Notes under the pieces: generated by a model
Database searches by the model: none
What the model saw: only the letters and a program-made list of their open reading frames with translations
What the model was told of the DNA's origin: nothing
Shown here: positions 22,657 through 35,221 of the stretch, one piece after another
How positions within the stretch are numbered: the first letter of the stretch is position 1
Layout of the letters: every line of letters begins with the position of its first letter
Program-made: the position numbers and the translations under genes
DNA from: Closterium sp. NIES-65
Taxonomy: Eukaryota > Streptophyta > Zygnematophyceae > Desmidiales > Closteriaceae
Assembly (NCBI GenBank): GCA_948144175.1
Contig: CANXME010000213.1
Coordinates: 2,504,501-2,568,500 of the forward strand
Direction of reading: 5' to 3'
Length of the DNA stretch: 64,000 nt

Positions 22657-22926
22657 TGTTACGAATAGTAATACTTGAATATTACTGTGCACTCCTCACC
22701 GCGGCAAAGAGAAGCACGCAGTATCGCAAATGAACGCGAAGCGTCAGACGGTTGGAATCGACTCGAAGCGTCAGACAATTGGGACGCATCTGGACCGTCG
22801 GAGCAGATAGCATCAGGCAGCTGCAGGCCGGATGGTTTCCGCGGGAACACTTTCGTAACTGTTCGCGCCACACGGTTGGGAATGTATTTTGAATAAGGGA
22901 ATGTACCCCTTAGAGTATATGGCTAG
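22657..22926 (+). repeat. 3' LTR of copia A, 5' portion
   Basis: Starts TGTTACGAATAG right after the purine tract. It is interrupted by copia D at the GCTAG duplication (22922-22926). The rest is at 30406-30632, for a total of about 497 bp. Confidence 0.75.
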
Positions 22927-23054
22927 TGAGAAGAAACGAGAATGATTGAACTATGGATGAATTGGGTACAAGTACTAACCCTAATAGGGTTGTACCCCTT
23001 ATGGGCTACCCCACTATAGCCTACATAATATGCATGAGCTATAATGTTCTGACA
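22927..23054 (-). repeat. 3' LTR of copia D (128 bp)
   Basis: On the plus strand it reads TGAGAAGAAACGAGAATG to GTTCTGACA. The polypurine tract CTATGGGGGTG (minus strand) is adjacent at about 23055-23066. Confidence 0.9.
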
Positions 23055-23268
23055 CACCCCCATAGGCAAAGTGGGGGAGAATAAGGGGTCACAAGACCAG
23101 TCAAGCAAAGCAAAGCAAAGCAAGCTCAGGGTGGATCATAAAGTCATCACACATTCCGAGCACAAGTTCAAGGCCACAAGGCCAGTTCACATGCAGGAGT
23201 ACATATATATAAAGAAGGCTAGACAAGCAAGAGCAGGTATATATATATATGCAACAGTACAAGCAAGG

Positions 23269-26200
23269 TCAAGAGGTGAGCAAGTGAGGCAAGGTAGGCA
23301 CAAGGCCCAGCTGAGTACAGAAGCGCTGATGGTCACAAGGCGCAAGCGCCTTGGTGAAGATATCAGCAGTGTTGGCCTCAAAGGCCACGTACGCAAGACG
23401 CAGCTGACCACGCTGCTGCAGCTCACGAGCAAGAAAGTAGCGGAGAGCAATGTGCTTCGTTCTATGCTCCAGTCGCTTCTCCTGACACAAGGCCAACATG
23501 GCCTTGTTGTCTACGTACAGCACTGGAGGAGAACGAGGCGGCTCTCCGAGGTCTTTCAGCAGGTAAGGTGAGCCAACGAAGCTCCTATGCAGCCATGGCT
23601 CCTGCGTAGATCTCAGCCTCACAACTGGAGCCGAGAACAGAAGACGAGCGACGAAATAGAGCCGGATCCAAGGCTGAAGGTGTAACCCTGTGACGATCGC
23701 TGCGTAGCCTGGTCGTCAGCCCAAGAAGCGCCTGCGTGCCCAGTAAGGACCACTGGACTCTGCCCTCCAACCACAAGCCCCATGCCCGACGTACTGCACA
23801 AGTAGCGCAACACCCTCTTCGCTGCAGCCATGTGCTCCGCTCTGTGTCTCCTAGGAGCAACATAGCGTGCGAGAATGCTAAGAGGGTATGCAAGGTCAGG
23901 TCGTGTGCAGGTCATCAGGTAAATAAGGCAACCAACAAGCTCTGGGTACGGGCCACTCGACTCTACGGACTCATCCGAAGGCAGAGCTGAGAGCGAGTGG
24001 CGAGTAGGTAGAGGACTGGCCTGAGGCGAGGAGTACGTGAAGCCGAAGCGCTGAAGGACCTGCTGCACCATGTGTGACTGAGTCAGGGTAATGGTGCGGC
24101 GTGCTCTGTCCCGAGTGATCTGCAGGCCAAGGTAGCTGCGCAGTTCACCCAGGTCAGTGCACGTGTGTCTCTTCTGCAGCTCCAACTTCACGTGGGCGAG
24201 TCCAGCAGTGTCAGCAGTGGCGAAGACCAAGTCGTCGACGTACACGAGGATGTAGAACGGCAGCAAAGAAGTGTCGGTGCGCAGAAACAGCGACGGGTCG
24301 GCAGTAGAGGGAGCAAACCCAAGAGCTGCAAGTGTAGTCCTCAGTGTGTCGTGCCACTCACGCGGTGCCTGGCGGAGACCGTAGACTAGCCGCCGGAGGC
24401 TCCACTGGGTGCCAGGAGGAAAAGACCCAGTGAAACCAGGTGGGCGACGCAGCCAGATCTCCTCGTGCAGGCTGCCCTGCAAGAAAGCAGTGCTGAAGTC
24501 AAGAGAGTGTAGCTCGTAGTCACGGTGAGCAGCTATGTGCAGCAGTACCCGAAGAGTGGTCATCTTCGGGGTGGGAGAGAAGGTCTGAGAGTGTAACTCC
24601 CTGCCGCTGACTGAAGCAACGAGCCACGTAAGGCGCCTTGAAGACAGGCGGAGAACCCGACGGTCGCTTCACCCTGAAAATCCACATGCCACTGACGATG
24701 TTCGCCCCAGGAGGGGGAACAACGTCAACGTAGGTGCCTATGGACTTCCAGGAAGCCATCTCTGCGTCCATAGCTGCCTGCCATTGAGAGGAGTAGGGAC
24801 CCTCTATCGCCTCCGCGTAAGAGCGCGGAGTCGGGATGTCAAGTGCATCCGGGTCTCCCTCAGGGGTAAGCAGTACGGACACGAGATGAGGTGAAGCAGC
24901 GGCCAAGCACTGGAACTCCTCCCGCCTGTCCTCAAGGACGTCCGTGCCAAGGGCACACTCACCCCCGACGGACGGAGGACAGACAGACTCAGACTCAGCA
25001 ACAAGACTGGCGGCGTAGTCTAGGCAACAGCGAGCAGCAAAGTCGACGAGCTCAGCAACTAGGGCAGACGCAGCAGTGGACTCAAAGGAAGGGTCAGTGA
25101 CGACAGTAGCAAGGAGACGCGTGACAGTAGGACTGGCAGCACGAAGAGAGTCCGACTCCGGGTCGGCAAGAGCAGGAAGAGAAGACTCATCAAGACAAGG
25201 CAAAGGGGCACGCAGAGGAGCAGTGGACGGACGCAGAGACATTCCGTGCGTGCTAGGGGCAGGAGGAGGACGCTGACGCGAACCGCGACCACTAGTGCGA
25301 GCAGCACGGACAGGCAACGCAGGGCGAGACGCAGGCTCATGACGCTTAGCAAGACCTCCAGTAGAACTAGTGTAGGGAGACGGAGCAGGCAGTGGGGAGG
25401 CCGGCTGTAACTGTAACTGCGACGGGACAGGCTGTGGACACTCTAAGGGAGGAGGAGGACTAGTAGAAGACGGGAGACCAAGAACCTGCTGAAGGAGCGG
25501 AACGAAGTACGGCCGAGGCCGCGCGGCGACTCCAGACACAGCAGGGACAGCACCAGCACCCCTAGTGGCAGCACCAGCACCAGTAGCACCTGTAGTACCC
25601 CCAGCAGCACCTGTAGTACCCCCAGCAGGACCGCCTCCAGGACCGACAGCAATAGCCTCCGCGCCAACACCCGCAGCAGCTCCAGCTCCAGAAGTACCCG
25701 CAGGTCCAGCAGCTCCAGTGCTCCCAGTACGAGCACCTCCGGGACCCGTGGCACCAGCTCCCTCAGCAGCAACAGAACCTCCAGTACCCGCAGCACCTCC
25801 AGCTCCAGCAGCTCGCCTCCAGCGCCGGGCAAACCACTCACGCAGCTCCTGTGGAGAGAGTGGCTCCCGGCGAGAAGAAGCACCCGAAGAACCGCCAGGC
25901 ATAGCACCAGCAGGCCCAGCTCCCTTAGGCTCCGTACCCCCAGGCTCAGCACCTCCAGGCGTAGCACCCCCAGGCTCAGCACCCCCAGGCTCAGTACCCC
26001 CAGGCTCAGCACCCCCAGGCTCAGCACCCCCAGGCGTAGCACCTCCAGGCTCAGCACCCCCAGACTCAGCACCCCCAGGCTCAGCACCCCCGGTTGTAGT
26101 ACCCTCAGGCCCAGCACCCCCAGGCGTAGCACCCACACGCTCAACACCCCCAGAGTCAGCACCCCCAGGCTCAGCACCCTCAGCAGCACCAGAGTCACCA

Positions 26201-29200
26201 GCGACCTAGGACACACCTGAAGGGGCAGGACCCTGAGGGGGGAGGGGGTCTACCGGGGGGGGACCTGGCACAAGGAAGAGCGGTGGCGGGGGGAGGGACG
26301 GAGTGCGGTAGGGGAAGAGACGGTAGTAGGGGACCGACTCGTCGAACGTGACATCCTAGGAGGACAGAACACGGCAAGAGGTGGGGTGGTAGAACTGCCA
26401 CCCTGGCGCGTCAGGGGGGGAAACCCAGCAAGACGCAAGGAGCAGCACGAGGGGACAGCTTGTCCGCAGACAAGTCGCGGACAAACGCCCGAGATCCCCA
26501 TACACGGAACGCAGACGCATCGCCAACCTTCCCCGTCCACAGCAGGGTGGGGAGGTCTCCGGCATGGAGACCCTGGGCTGAAGGTTGATCTTATGCGCCG
26601 CGTACCGAACTGCAAACGGCCACAGAAAATGGGGGGCAGCCGCATGCATCATGGACGTACGCGCGACGTCCATGACCATGCCAATGCGGCGCTCAGCAAT
26701 CCCATTTTGCTGTGGAGAGTCCGGAAGCATGAAGGTGTGGCGGATGCCTCGTGCACGACAATAGGGTCGCAGAAGGCCAGAGGAGAACTCTCCGCCTCTG
26801 TGAGAGTGCAGACGCAGAACAGGAAAGTCCGAGCCGAAGCTCTGCCTGAGCAGGAGACGAGCTGCGCGGATCCAGTCGATCAACACCTCAGTGACATCAC
26901 CCTTGCTGCGCAAGGGGAAGACTGTGGTGTAACGCGAGTAGTCGTCAACCACCAGCAGGAAGTAGCGCTCGTGACCCTGTCCACGGACGCGGGTTGGGCC
27001 CCACACGTCCATGTGAAGCGTCTGCAGCGGGGCCTCTATCGGAGGAAACTGGGAGGAGTGAGATGTAGTCCGCTGCCGCCCCTCCACACAGGGGACGCAG
27101 GTAGGGCCAAGGCCCGGAGGAAGGGGAGGGAGGGACCGGGGAAGACCAGAGACAAGGACACGGGAGGCCATGCTTCGGAGACGAAGCAGGGAGGGGTGAC
27201 CAAGGCGGTGGTGCCAGAGGAGAGTCTCGTGAGACAGGAGGCGACACGAGCAGGGGCCAGACTCAGGACCAGACCTGGACGCTGCAACTAACACCTGACC
27301 TGACGCAGCTACCTGACCAGACGCAGGGACTGGAGGAGACGCAGTGGTTAGTGTGTACAGGCTCGACCCCGGCCGACGTGTAAATGTGGCCAGGTGTCGG
27401 CCTGTTTGAGCGTCCGTGCAGTGGGTCACCCGCTGACTCGCAGGAGTGAACAGGTGAACCCCCGCATCCTGTAGGTCAGCACAACTCACCAAGTTTGTAG
27501 AGAGCGAGGGGAGGTAAAGACCAGACAAGGTGCCAGAGGGGGGCGCCGGATACGGGAGGACAGTGGAGAAGTGAGCAAGGATAGGACCCCCAGAGCTGTC
27601 TGCCAGGGAGACTGCAACTGGCCGACCAAGCGGCGTGAGTGTGGTGCGGTCTCGAAAGAAGGAGCGAGAAGCCCCCGAGTCAAGTGTGAAGGTGTGGGAG
27701 GCCGAAGCCGACGCAGTACCTGAGAGCGCAGACTCACCAGTACCGGTCGAAGCAGACGCACTAGCACCTAGAGCAGCAGCCTCGCTAGCACCAAGAGCAG
27801 CAGCCTCACCAGCACCTAGAGCAGCAGTCGCAATGCCCGGGTCGGGCGGGAAACACCGGTAACAGTCACCCTCCTCACTAATAGACACAGTATACATAGC
27901 AGCGAGAATAGCATCAAAGTCAAGGTCAAAGATAGCTACCCCTGCCCTTGACAGCTCGCCCCAATGAGGGATCTCAGTGGCCTCAGGGAACTGGTGACGC
28001 CAAGCGTCCGTCAGGCGGCCAAAGCAGCGCTGGGTGGGGTGCGCACCCCCACACTGCTCACCCGCACGGTCGCCGGTGCGCAGGACGTAGGTGCACGGAC
28101 CAGGACCCCCACCCCGCTGGCGTGCAACGTACCACTCACGGAGCTGCTGAGGGGACAGGGTCTCCCGACTGCGCTGCTGCTGCTGGCGCTGACCACCACC
28201 GGAGCCACTCCTCTGCGAAGAGCCACGACCTCCTCCTCCTCCTCCTCCGCCACCGCCTCCTCCACCTCTTCCACCTCCACCACCTCCGCTCCCACTGCCA
28301 CCGCCGCCGCCGCCTCCGCCTCCACTGCCGCCGCCGACACCTCCACCCCCGCCACCACTCCCACCACCACCCCCACCCCCTCCAGTACCTCCACTGCCGC
28401 CTCCACCGCCCCCTCTAGCTCCTCCAGCGCCCCTGCCCTCCTTGCCCTTGCCAGAGCGATGCTTCTCACTAGGGGTAGACGCCGCATCGACCGACTCTAG
28501 ACCAACGAGGTCGGCCGCAGCAGCAGAGGCAACAGAGGGTAAAAGAGGGGAGGGGGAACACCCCTCAAAGATGGGGGTGCGCGGGTCACCACGAGAGGCC
28601 CCTACAACGACTATGCTCTTCTCCGCTGCTAGGAGGGCCTTCTCGAGGAGTTCAACAGTGAGAGTGGTGGGACAGACTGAGAGAAAGTGGTCCCTGACTA
28701 CGTGAACGGAGTCAGGGAGGCGGGTGACTATGTAGTAGAGAGTGATGTACATATGGGGGGGGGGTTCTTGGCGCAGAACTCAGCAGGAAGCGCAGCGCGG
28801 TAGCGAGTGTCACTAGTGCGGAGGTGCGTAATGAGGTCAGCGACTGTGGGAAAGGCAGCAAGGTCAGGGAAGAGGTACGGTAGCATGAGGCGGCTCAGTG
28901 CAGCAGTGGCAGGGGAGGAGTAGCGTGCAACTACAGCGTCGTACAAGGTCTGAGCACTCTTGTACTGGCTAAAGTGCGCACGCTCAGAGGTAGGCAGGTG
29001 GCGACGCACAGCAAGACGTGCAGCAGCATCGCGCGTGGCCCACTGTGAGCGGACAGTGGCGTCAGCATCAGCAGCAGGGGCAGGAGAGGCACCAGAGGTG
29101 AGGTCAAAGAGAGAGAGACCGTCCGCCCTATCGCACTGTAAGAAAAGCTGCAGGTCATCTATCCAGACGTCAAAGTCAATGGCCCGACCCTCAGCGTCAA

Positions 29201-29225
29201 AAGCGAGCACACTAGGGGTAGCCAT
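23269..29225 (-). pseudogene. Copia D gag-pol
   Basis: Gag begins at ATG 29225 (MATPSVLAFDAEG) and loses frame at AKNPPP where a C run is followed by an extra AT (about 28741-28756). An 800-codon frame (28752-26356) then holds capsid end, glycine tract, CX13CX3HX4C motif (about 28100-28030), protease FTLDSGASRSFF, HHRLGH/CVPC, and integrase up to the second half. A local frame change follows near 26540. The linker with GGAEP repeats and the RT start lie at 26136-24520, the RT palm with YVDD (about 24230) and RNase H start at 24563-23619, and the RNase H end at 23622-23269. At least four frame changes make it inactive. Confidence 0.87.
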
Positions 29226-30243
29226 GACAGTAGTAGACTAGCAGCGCGAACAGTAGGGTGAGGGCAGTGCAGTGACAGAGGCGCTGCTCTTACCAGATAG
29301 GGCGGCTCGGGCGGCTCGGCTGCAGGGCGACTCGGCGGCTCGGCAGCTGGGCGGTAGGCGGCTCGGCAGCTGGGCGACTCGGCTGCTGGGCGGCTCGGCG
29401 GCTCGACTGCTGGGCGGCTCGGCGGCTCGGCTGCTCGGCGGCTCGGCGGCTCGGCTGCAGGGCTGCTCGGCGGCTCGGCTGCTGGGCGGCTCGGTGGCTG
29501 GGCGGCTCGGCGGCTCGGCTGCTGGGCGGCTCGGCGGCTCTGCTGCTGGGCGGCTCGGTGGGGCCGCAAAGGAGGCGGCGGAAGGGCCGTTGAGAGGGCG
29601 GCGGCTGGGCCGCCGAGAGGAGGCGGCGGGGCCGCGGAGAGGAGGGGGCGGGGCCGCGGAGAGGAGGCGGCGGGGCCGCCGAGAGGAGGCGGCGGGGCCG
29701 CTGAAAGGAGACGGCGGGGCCGCTGAAAGAAGACGGCAGGGCCGCTGAAAGGAGACGGCGGGGCCGCTGAAAGGAGACGGCGGGGCCGCTGAAAGGAGAC
29801 GGCGGGGCCGCTGAGAAGGGCGGCGACGGGCCGCTGAAGAGGGCGGCGACAGAGCCGCAGGGAGGGCGGCGTCAGGGCCGTGCAAGGGCGGCGACGGGGC
29901 CGCTAGTGAAAGGGCGGCGAGGGGCCGCAGGGGGAGAGCGGCGACGGGCCGCGAAGGGCGGCGGATCGGGGCCGCAAGAGCGGCGGATCGGGGCCGCAAG
30001 AGGCCGCTAGGGGGCCGTGAGGGCGGCTTGGGCGGCGCGACGCGACCGTTAGGGCGGCGCGACGCGACCGCTAGGGCAGCGCGACGGGGCCGCTAGGGGC
30101 CGCTAAGGGCGACGCGACGGGGCCGTGAGGGGCCTAGCGAGGGCGCGACGGTAAGGAAAGCACACGAGGCGCGACTCGGGCCTAAGCGGAGCGCGCTCAG
30201 GGCAGGAAAAAAAAAAAAGGCGTAGTGGTGGGCCCTAGGAATC
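29226..30243 (-). repeat. GC-rich tandem-repeat leader of copia D
   Basis: Same two-part repeat structure as in B: GGCTCGGCGGCTCGGCTGCT units next to gag (29300-29560) and GGCGGGGCCGCTGAAAGGAG units (29590-29820), then GC-rich DNA with an A run at 30209-30220. Confidence 0.8.
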
Positions 30244-30272
30244 GTTCCCGTTAGGGAACCTGCTCGATACCA
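30244..30272 (-). promoter_or_regulatory. Primer-binding site and hairpin of copia D
   Basis: Minus strand: TGGTATCGAGCAG then GTTCCC-TAAC-GGGAAC (30259-30244), immediately after the 5' LTR. Confidence 0.75.
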
Positions 30273-30400
30273 TGAGAAGAAACGAGAATGGTTGAACTAT
30301 GGATGAATTGGGTACAACTACTAACCCTAATTGGGTTGTACCCCTTATGGGCTACCCCACTATAGCCTACATAATATGCATGAGCTATAATGTTCTAACA
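30273..30400 (-). repeat. 5' LTR of copia D (128 bp)
   Basis: Pairs with 22927-23054. Its outer end reads TGTTAG in place of TGTCAG on the minus strand. GCTAG duplication follows on the plus strand. Confidence 0.9.
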
Positions 30401-30405
30401 GCTAG

Positions 30406-30632
30406 CTAGGTCGTTTCATCCCCCCTGTACTCATATTTATATTTGCTGTATTTTCATGTTTTAAATTGTCTCAAAGCATTTTACATTCACTCTGCTATTG
30501 AGGTCAAGGGCCCACCAACATCACTTCTCTGCGTGCGAACCTTCCTGAGTAGATCCTAGGCCACGATCAACTTCTGATCGCAGCACGCGATGCAGTCGGG
30601 CTCCGTAAGGAATGCCGAGAAAATTCCTTACA
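30406..30632 (+). repeat. 3' LTR of copia A, 3' portion
   Basis: Continues from 22926 without the duplicated GCTAG. The proposed end TTCCTTACA at 30632 mirrors the TGT start, but without the 5' LTR this end is inferred. Only 31 bp separate it from copia F. Confidence 0.6.
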
Positions 30633-30663
30633 ATTTGATAATAATGAGCTGGTTACTCGGTTG

Positions 30664-30716
30664 TGTCAGAACATTATAGCTCATGCATATTGTATAGGCT
30701 ATAGTGGGGTAGCCCA
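30664..30716 (+). repeat. 5' LTR of copia F, first 53 bp
   Basis: TGTCAGAACATTATAGC to GTAGCCCA; cut by copia E at the GCCCA duplication (30712-30716). Confidence 0.85.
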
Positions 30717-30849
30717 TGAGAAGATTCGAACGAGAATGATGTGAACTATGAATGAAGCGAGTACAAATATGAAACCCTAGTTGGGTTGTACCCCCTATGG
30801 GATACCCCACTATAGCCTACACAATAGCATAAGCTATAATGTTCTGACA
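30717..30849 (-). repeat. 3' LTR of copia E (133 bp)
   Basis: Plus strand TGAGAAGATTCGAACG to GTTCTGACA; purine tract next to it on the minus strand. Confidence 0.9.
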
Positions 30850-31066
30850 CACCCCCATAGGCAAAGTGGGGGAGAACAAGGGGTCACAAGACCAGTCAAG
30901 CAAAGCAAAGCAAAGCTCAGGGTGGATCACAAAGTCACCACACATTCCGAGCACAAGTTCAAAGGCCAAAAGGCCAGTTCACATGCAAGAGCACATATAT
31001 ATATATATATACACGAGGCTAAGCAAGCAAGAGCAGGAGTATATATATGTGACAATACAAGCAAGG

Positions 31067-34000
31067 TCAAGAAGTGAGCAAGTGAGGCAAGACAGGCACA
31101 AGACACAGCTGAGTGCAGAAGCGCTGATGATCACAAGGCACAAGTGCCTTGGTGAAAACATCAGCAGTGTTGGCCTCAGAGGCCACGTACGCAAGCCGCA
31201 ACTGTCCACGTTGCTGTAGCTCACGAGCAAGAAAGTAACGGAGAGCAATGTGCTTTGTCCTGTGCTCCAGTCGCTGCTCTCGACACAAGGACAGCATGGC
31301 CTTTTTGTCTACGTACAACACTGGAGGAGAACGAGGCGGCTCTCCAAGGTCGGTCAGCAGGTAGGTGAGCCAGCGAAGCTCCTGGGCAGCCATAGCCCCG
31401 GCGTAGATCTCAGCCTCACAACTGGAGCCGAGAACAGAAGACGAGCGGGTAGCCCGCCACGAAACAGAGCCGGAACCAAGACTGAAGGTGTAACCCTGTG
31501 ACGACCGCTGCGTAGCCTGGTCGTCAGCCCAAGAAGCGTCTGCGTGCCCAGTGAGGACCACTGGACTCCGCCCTCGGGAGACACAGACCAGAGCACATGG
31601 CTGCAGCGAAGAGGGTGTTGCGCTACTTGTGCAGTACGTCGGGCATGGGGCCTGTCCTGTCAGCAGGAGCACCCGCTCCAGCAGCACCTCCAGCAGCACT
31701 AGGAGCACCCCCAGTAGGACCGCCAGCGGTAGTCTCAGCGCCAACACCCTCAGCAGCACCAGCTCCAGTCGAACCCGTAGGCCCAGCAGCTCCAGTACTC
31801 CCAGTACGAGCACCTCCGGGACCCGCGACCGCAGCACCCTCAGCAGCCGAAGAACCTCCAGCACCAGCAGTACGGCGCCAGCGCCGGGCAAACCACTCGC
31901 GCAGCTCCTGGGGAGAGAGTGGCTCCCGGCAAGAAGAAGCACCCGGAGAACCTCCAGGCGGAGCACCTCCACACCGAGCACCCCTAGGCGTAGCACCTCC
32001 AGGCTCAGCACCCCCAGGCGTAGCACCCCCAAGCTCAGAACCCCCAGGCTCAGCACCCCCAGGCTCAGTACCCCCAGGCTCAGCACCCCCAGACGCAGTA
32101 CCCCCAAGCTCAGCACCCCCAGACTCCGCTCCCCCAGGTCCAACACCCCTAGGCTCAGCACCCCCAGCAGCACCAGAGTCACCAGTGACCTCGACAGGCT
32201 CGACTGCGTCTACCTGGGACACACCTGAAGGGAGTCTACCTGGGGGGGACCTGGTACAAGGAAGAGCGGGGGTGGGGGAGGGACGGAGTGCGGTAGGGGA
32301 AGAGGCGGTAGTAGGGGACCGACTCGTCAAACGTGACGTCCTGGGAGGACAGAACACGTCGAGAGGTGGGGTGGTAGAACTGCCACCCAGGCGCGTCAGG
32401 GGGGAACCCCAGGAAGACGAAAGGAGTAGCACGAGGGGACAGCTTGTCCGCAGACAAGTCGCAGACAAACGCACGAGATCCCCAGACCCGGAACGCCGAC
32501 GCATCGCCAACCTTTCCCGTCCACAGTAAGGCTGGGGAGGTCTCCGGCGTGGAGACCCTGGGGTGGAGGTTGATCTGATGCGCCGCGTACCTGACCGCAA
32601 ACGGCCACAGAAAATGGGGGGCAGCCGCATGCATCATAGACGTACGAGCGACGTCCATGACCATGCCAATGCGGCGCTCAGCAATCCCATTTTGCTGCGG
32701 TGAGTCCGAAAGCGTGAAGGTCTGACGGATGCCTCGTGCGCGACAGTAGGCTCGTAGTAGGCCAGAGGAAAACTCTCCGCCTCTGTCAGAGTGCAGACGC
32801 AGAACAGGGAAGTCCGAGCCAAAGCTCCGCCTGAGCTGGAGACGAGCCGCGTGGATCCAGTCGATCAGCACCTCAGTGACATCACCCTTGCTGCGTAAGG
32901 GGAAGACTGTGGTGTAACGCGAGTAGTCGTCAACAACGAGCAGGAAGTAGCGCTCGTGACCCTGTCCACGGACGCGGGCCGGGCCCCACACGTCCATGTG
33001 AAGCGTCTGCAACGGGGCCTCTGTCGGAGGAAACTGGGAGGAGTGAGGGGCAGCCCGCTGGCGCCCCTCGACACAGGGGACACAGGCAGGGCCAGGGCCC
33101 TGAGGAAGGGGAGGGAGGGACCGGGGGAGACCAGACACAAGAAGACGGGAGGCCATGCCTCTGAGCCGAAGCAGAGAGGGGTGACCAAGACGGTGGTGCC
33201 AGAGGAGAGTCTCATGAGACAAGAGACGACACGAACAAGGGGCAGACTCAGGACCAGACCTAGACGCTGCAGCAAACACCTGACCGGATGAAGCGACTCT
33301 ACCAGACTCAGTAACGGGAGGAGACGCAGGGTCAGTGTGTACAGGCTCGACCCCGGCCGACATGTAAACGTAGCTAGGTGCCGGCCTGTGCTAGCCTCTG
33401 TACAGTGCGTCACCCGCTGACGCGCAGGAGTGAATTGGTGTACTCCCCCATCCTGTAGGTCAGCACCACTCACCAGGTTCGTCAAGAACGAGGGGAGGTA
33501 GAGACCAGACAGGGTGCCAGAGGGAGCCGCCGGACACGGGAGGACTGTGGAGAAGCGAGACAGTACAGGACCCCCGGAGGGGTCAGCCAGAGAAACCGCA
33601 ACCGGCCGACTAAGCGGCGTGAGTGTGGTGCGGTCCTGAAAGAAGGAGCGAGACGCCCCAGAGTCAAGAGTGAATGTGAGGGAGGCCGAAGCCGACGTAG
33701 TACCTGAGAGCGCAGACTCACCAGTACCTGAGGACGCAGACATACTAGCACCTAGAGCAGCAGCGTCGCAAGCACCTAGGGCAGCAGCCTCAATGCCCGG
33801 ATCGGGCGGGAAACAGCGGTAGCAGTCACCCTCATCACTATGAGACACAGCATACATGGCAGAGAGAATAGCATCAAAGTCAAGATCAAAGATGGCAACA
33901 CCCGCCCTAGACAGCTCGCCCTAGCGAGGAATCTCTGAGGCCTCCGGGAACTGGTGACGCCACGCGTCCGTCAGGCGGCCAAAGCAGCGCTGGGTGGGGT

Positions 34001-35221
34001 GCGGACCCCCACACTGCTCACCCGCACGGTCGCCGGTGCGCAGGACGTAGGTGCACGGACCAAAACCCCCACCCCGCTTGCGTGCAGTGTACCACTCACG
34101 GAGCTGCTGAGGGGACAGGGTCTCACGACCGCGCTGCTGCTGGTGGCGCGCGCCACTACCAGAGCCACTCCTCTGCGAAGGCCCGCAACCAGCTCCACCG
34201 CCACCCCCACCGCTTCGCCGCCTCCGCTACTGCCGCCGCCTCCACCGCCGCCTCCACCGCCGCCTCCACGGCCGCCTCCTCCGCCACCTCCGCTCCCACC
34301 GCCACCGCCGCCGCCGCCTCCGCCTCCACCGTCGCCACCGACCCCCCCACCCGCACCTCCACTCCCACCGCCACCCCCACTACCCCCACCGCCTCCACCT
34401 CCACCTCCACCGCCCGCTCCTCCAGCTCCCTTGCCCCCCTTGCCCTTGCCAGGGCGGCGTCTCCCGCTAGGGGCAGACGCCGCACCGACCGACTCAAGAC
34501 CAAGGAGGTCGGCCGTAGCAGCAGAGGCAACAGAGGGCAACAGGGGGGAGGGGGAACACCCCTCAAAGATGGGGGTGTGCGGGTCACCTCAAGAGGCTCC
34601 TACAGCGACTATACTCTTCTCCGCTGCTAAGAGGGCCTTCTCGAGGAGATCGACAGTGAGTGTGGTGGGACAGACTGCGAGAAAGTGGTCCCTGACTACA
34701 TGAAGGGAGTCAGGAAGGCGAGTGTCTAGGAAGTACAGAGTGATGTACATGGGGGGGGGGTTCTTGGCGCAGAGGTCAGCAGGGAGTGCAGCGCGGTAGC
34801 AAGTGTCACTAGTGCGGAGGTGCGTAATGAGGTCAGCCACGGTGGGAAAGGCAGCAAGGTCAGGGAAGATGTACGATAGCATGAGACGGCTCAGTGCAGC
34901 AGTGGCAGGGGAGGAGTAGCGCGCGACTACAGCGTTGTACAAGGTCTGAGCACTCTTGTACGGACTAAAGTGCGCACGCTCGGAGGTAGGGAGGTGGCGA
35001 CGCACAGCAAGACGTGCAGCAGCGTCGCGCGTGGCCCAATGGGAGCAAACAGTGGCGTCAGCATCAGCAGCAGGGGCAGGGGAAGCGCCAGAGGTAAGGT
35101 CAAAGAGAGAGAGGCTGTCTGCCCTATGGCACTGTAAGAACAGCTGCAGGTCGTTTACCCAGACCTCAAAGTCAATGGCCCGACCCTTAGCGTCAAAAGC
35201 GAGGACACTAAGGGTAGCCAT
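31067..35221 (-). pseudogene. Copia E gag-pol lacking reverse transcriptase
   Basis: Gag ATG at 35221 (MATLSVLAFDAKG) stays open through the C run AKNPPPMYI to a stop at 34589-34591. The glycine tract (34250-34420), Cys/His motif (about 34090-34010), protease (FTLDSGASRSFF, 33640-33690), HHRLGH/CVPC, and integrase core (32236-33290; DRGGEF and QQNGIAERR) follow with frame changes. The GGAEP-type linker (32180-31960) runs into the deletion/inversion scar, then into RNase H (SPVVLTGHADASWADD to FTKALVPCDHQRF), ending at 31067. Without reverse transcriptase the copy is not autonomous. Confidence 0.87.
31575..31650 (+). other. 76-bp inverted segment of pol inside copia E
   Basis: The plus strand reads MAAAKRVLRYLCSTSGMG in forward orientation, whereas all surrounding E sequence is coded on the minus strand. 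In D and G this block lies on the same strand as the rest. The inversion marks the edge of the RT deletion. Confidence 0.88.

Larger units (their letters stand above)
22927..30400 (-). mobile_element. Ty1/copia retrotransposon D, both LTRs present, coding broken
   Basis: LTRs of 128 bp at 30400-30273 (5') and 23054-22927 (3'), differing at about four positions, flanked by GCTAG at 22922-22926 and 30401-30405. It is inserted into the 3' LTR of copia A in the opposite orientation. Internal order on the minus strand is primer site and hairpin, GC-rich leader, gag, pol, 3' untranslated region. Confidence 0.93.
1..30632 (+). mobile_element. Ty1/copia retrotransposon A (5' end outside window, split by three insertions)
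   Basis: Gag, protease, integrase, reverse transcriptase and RNase H pieces lie in copia order on the plus strand in four blocks: 1-3124, 13120-13528, 21136-22926 and 30406-30632. The intervening DNA consists of a hAT transposon, copia C and copia D, each with its own target-site duplication. The blocks rejoin in reading frame when the inserts and one duplication copy are ignored, for example NLSP (3112-3123) to HVKW (13119 onward). The 3' end is an LTR that begins TGTTACG after a GGGGGG purine tract and probably ends TTACA at 30632. The 5' LTR and 5' duplication are not in the window. Its family is distinct from B-G: canonical zinc knuckle, different LTR, and no glycine-rich gag. Confidence 0.85.
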
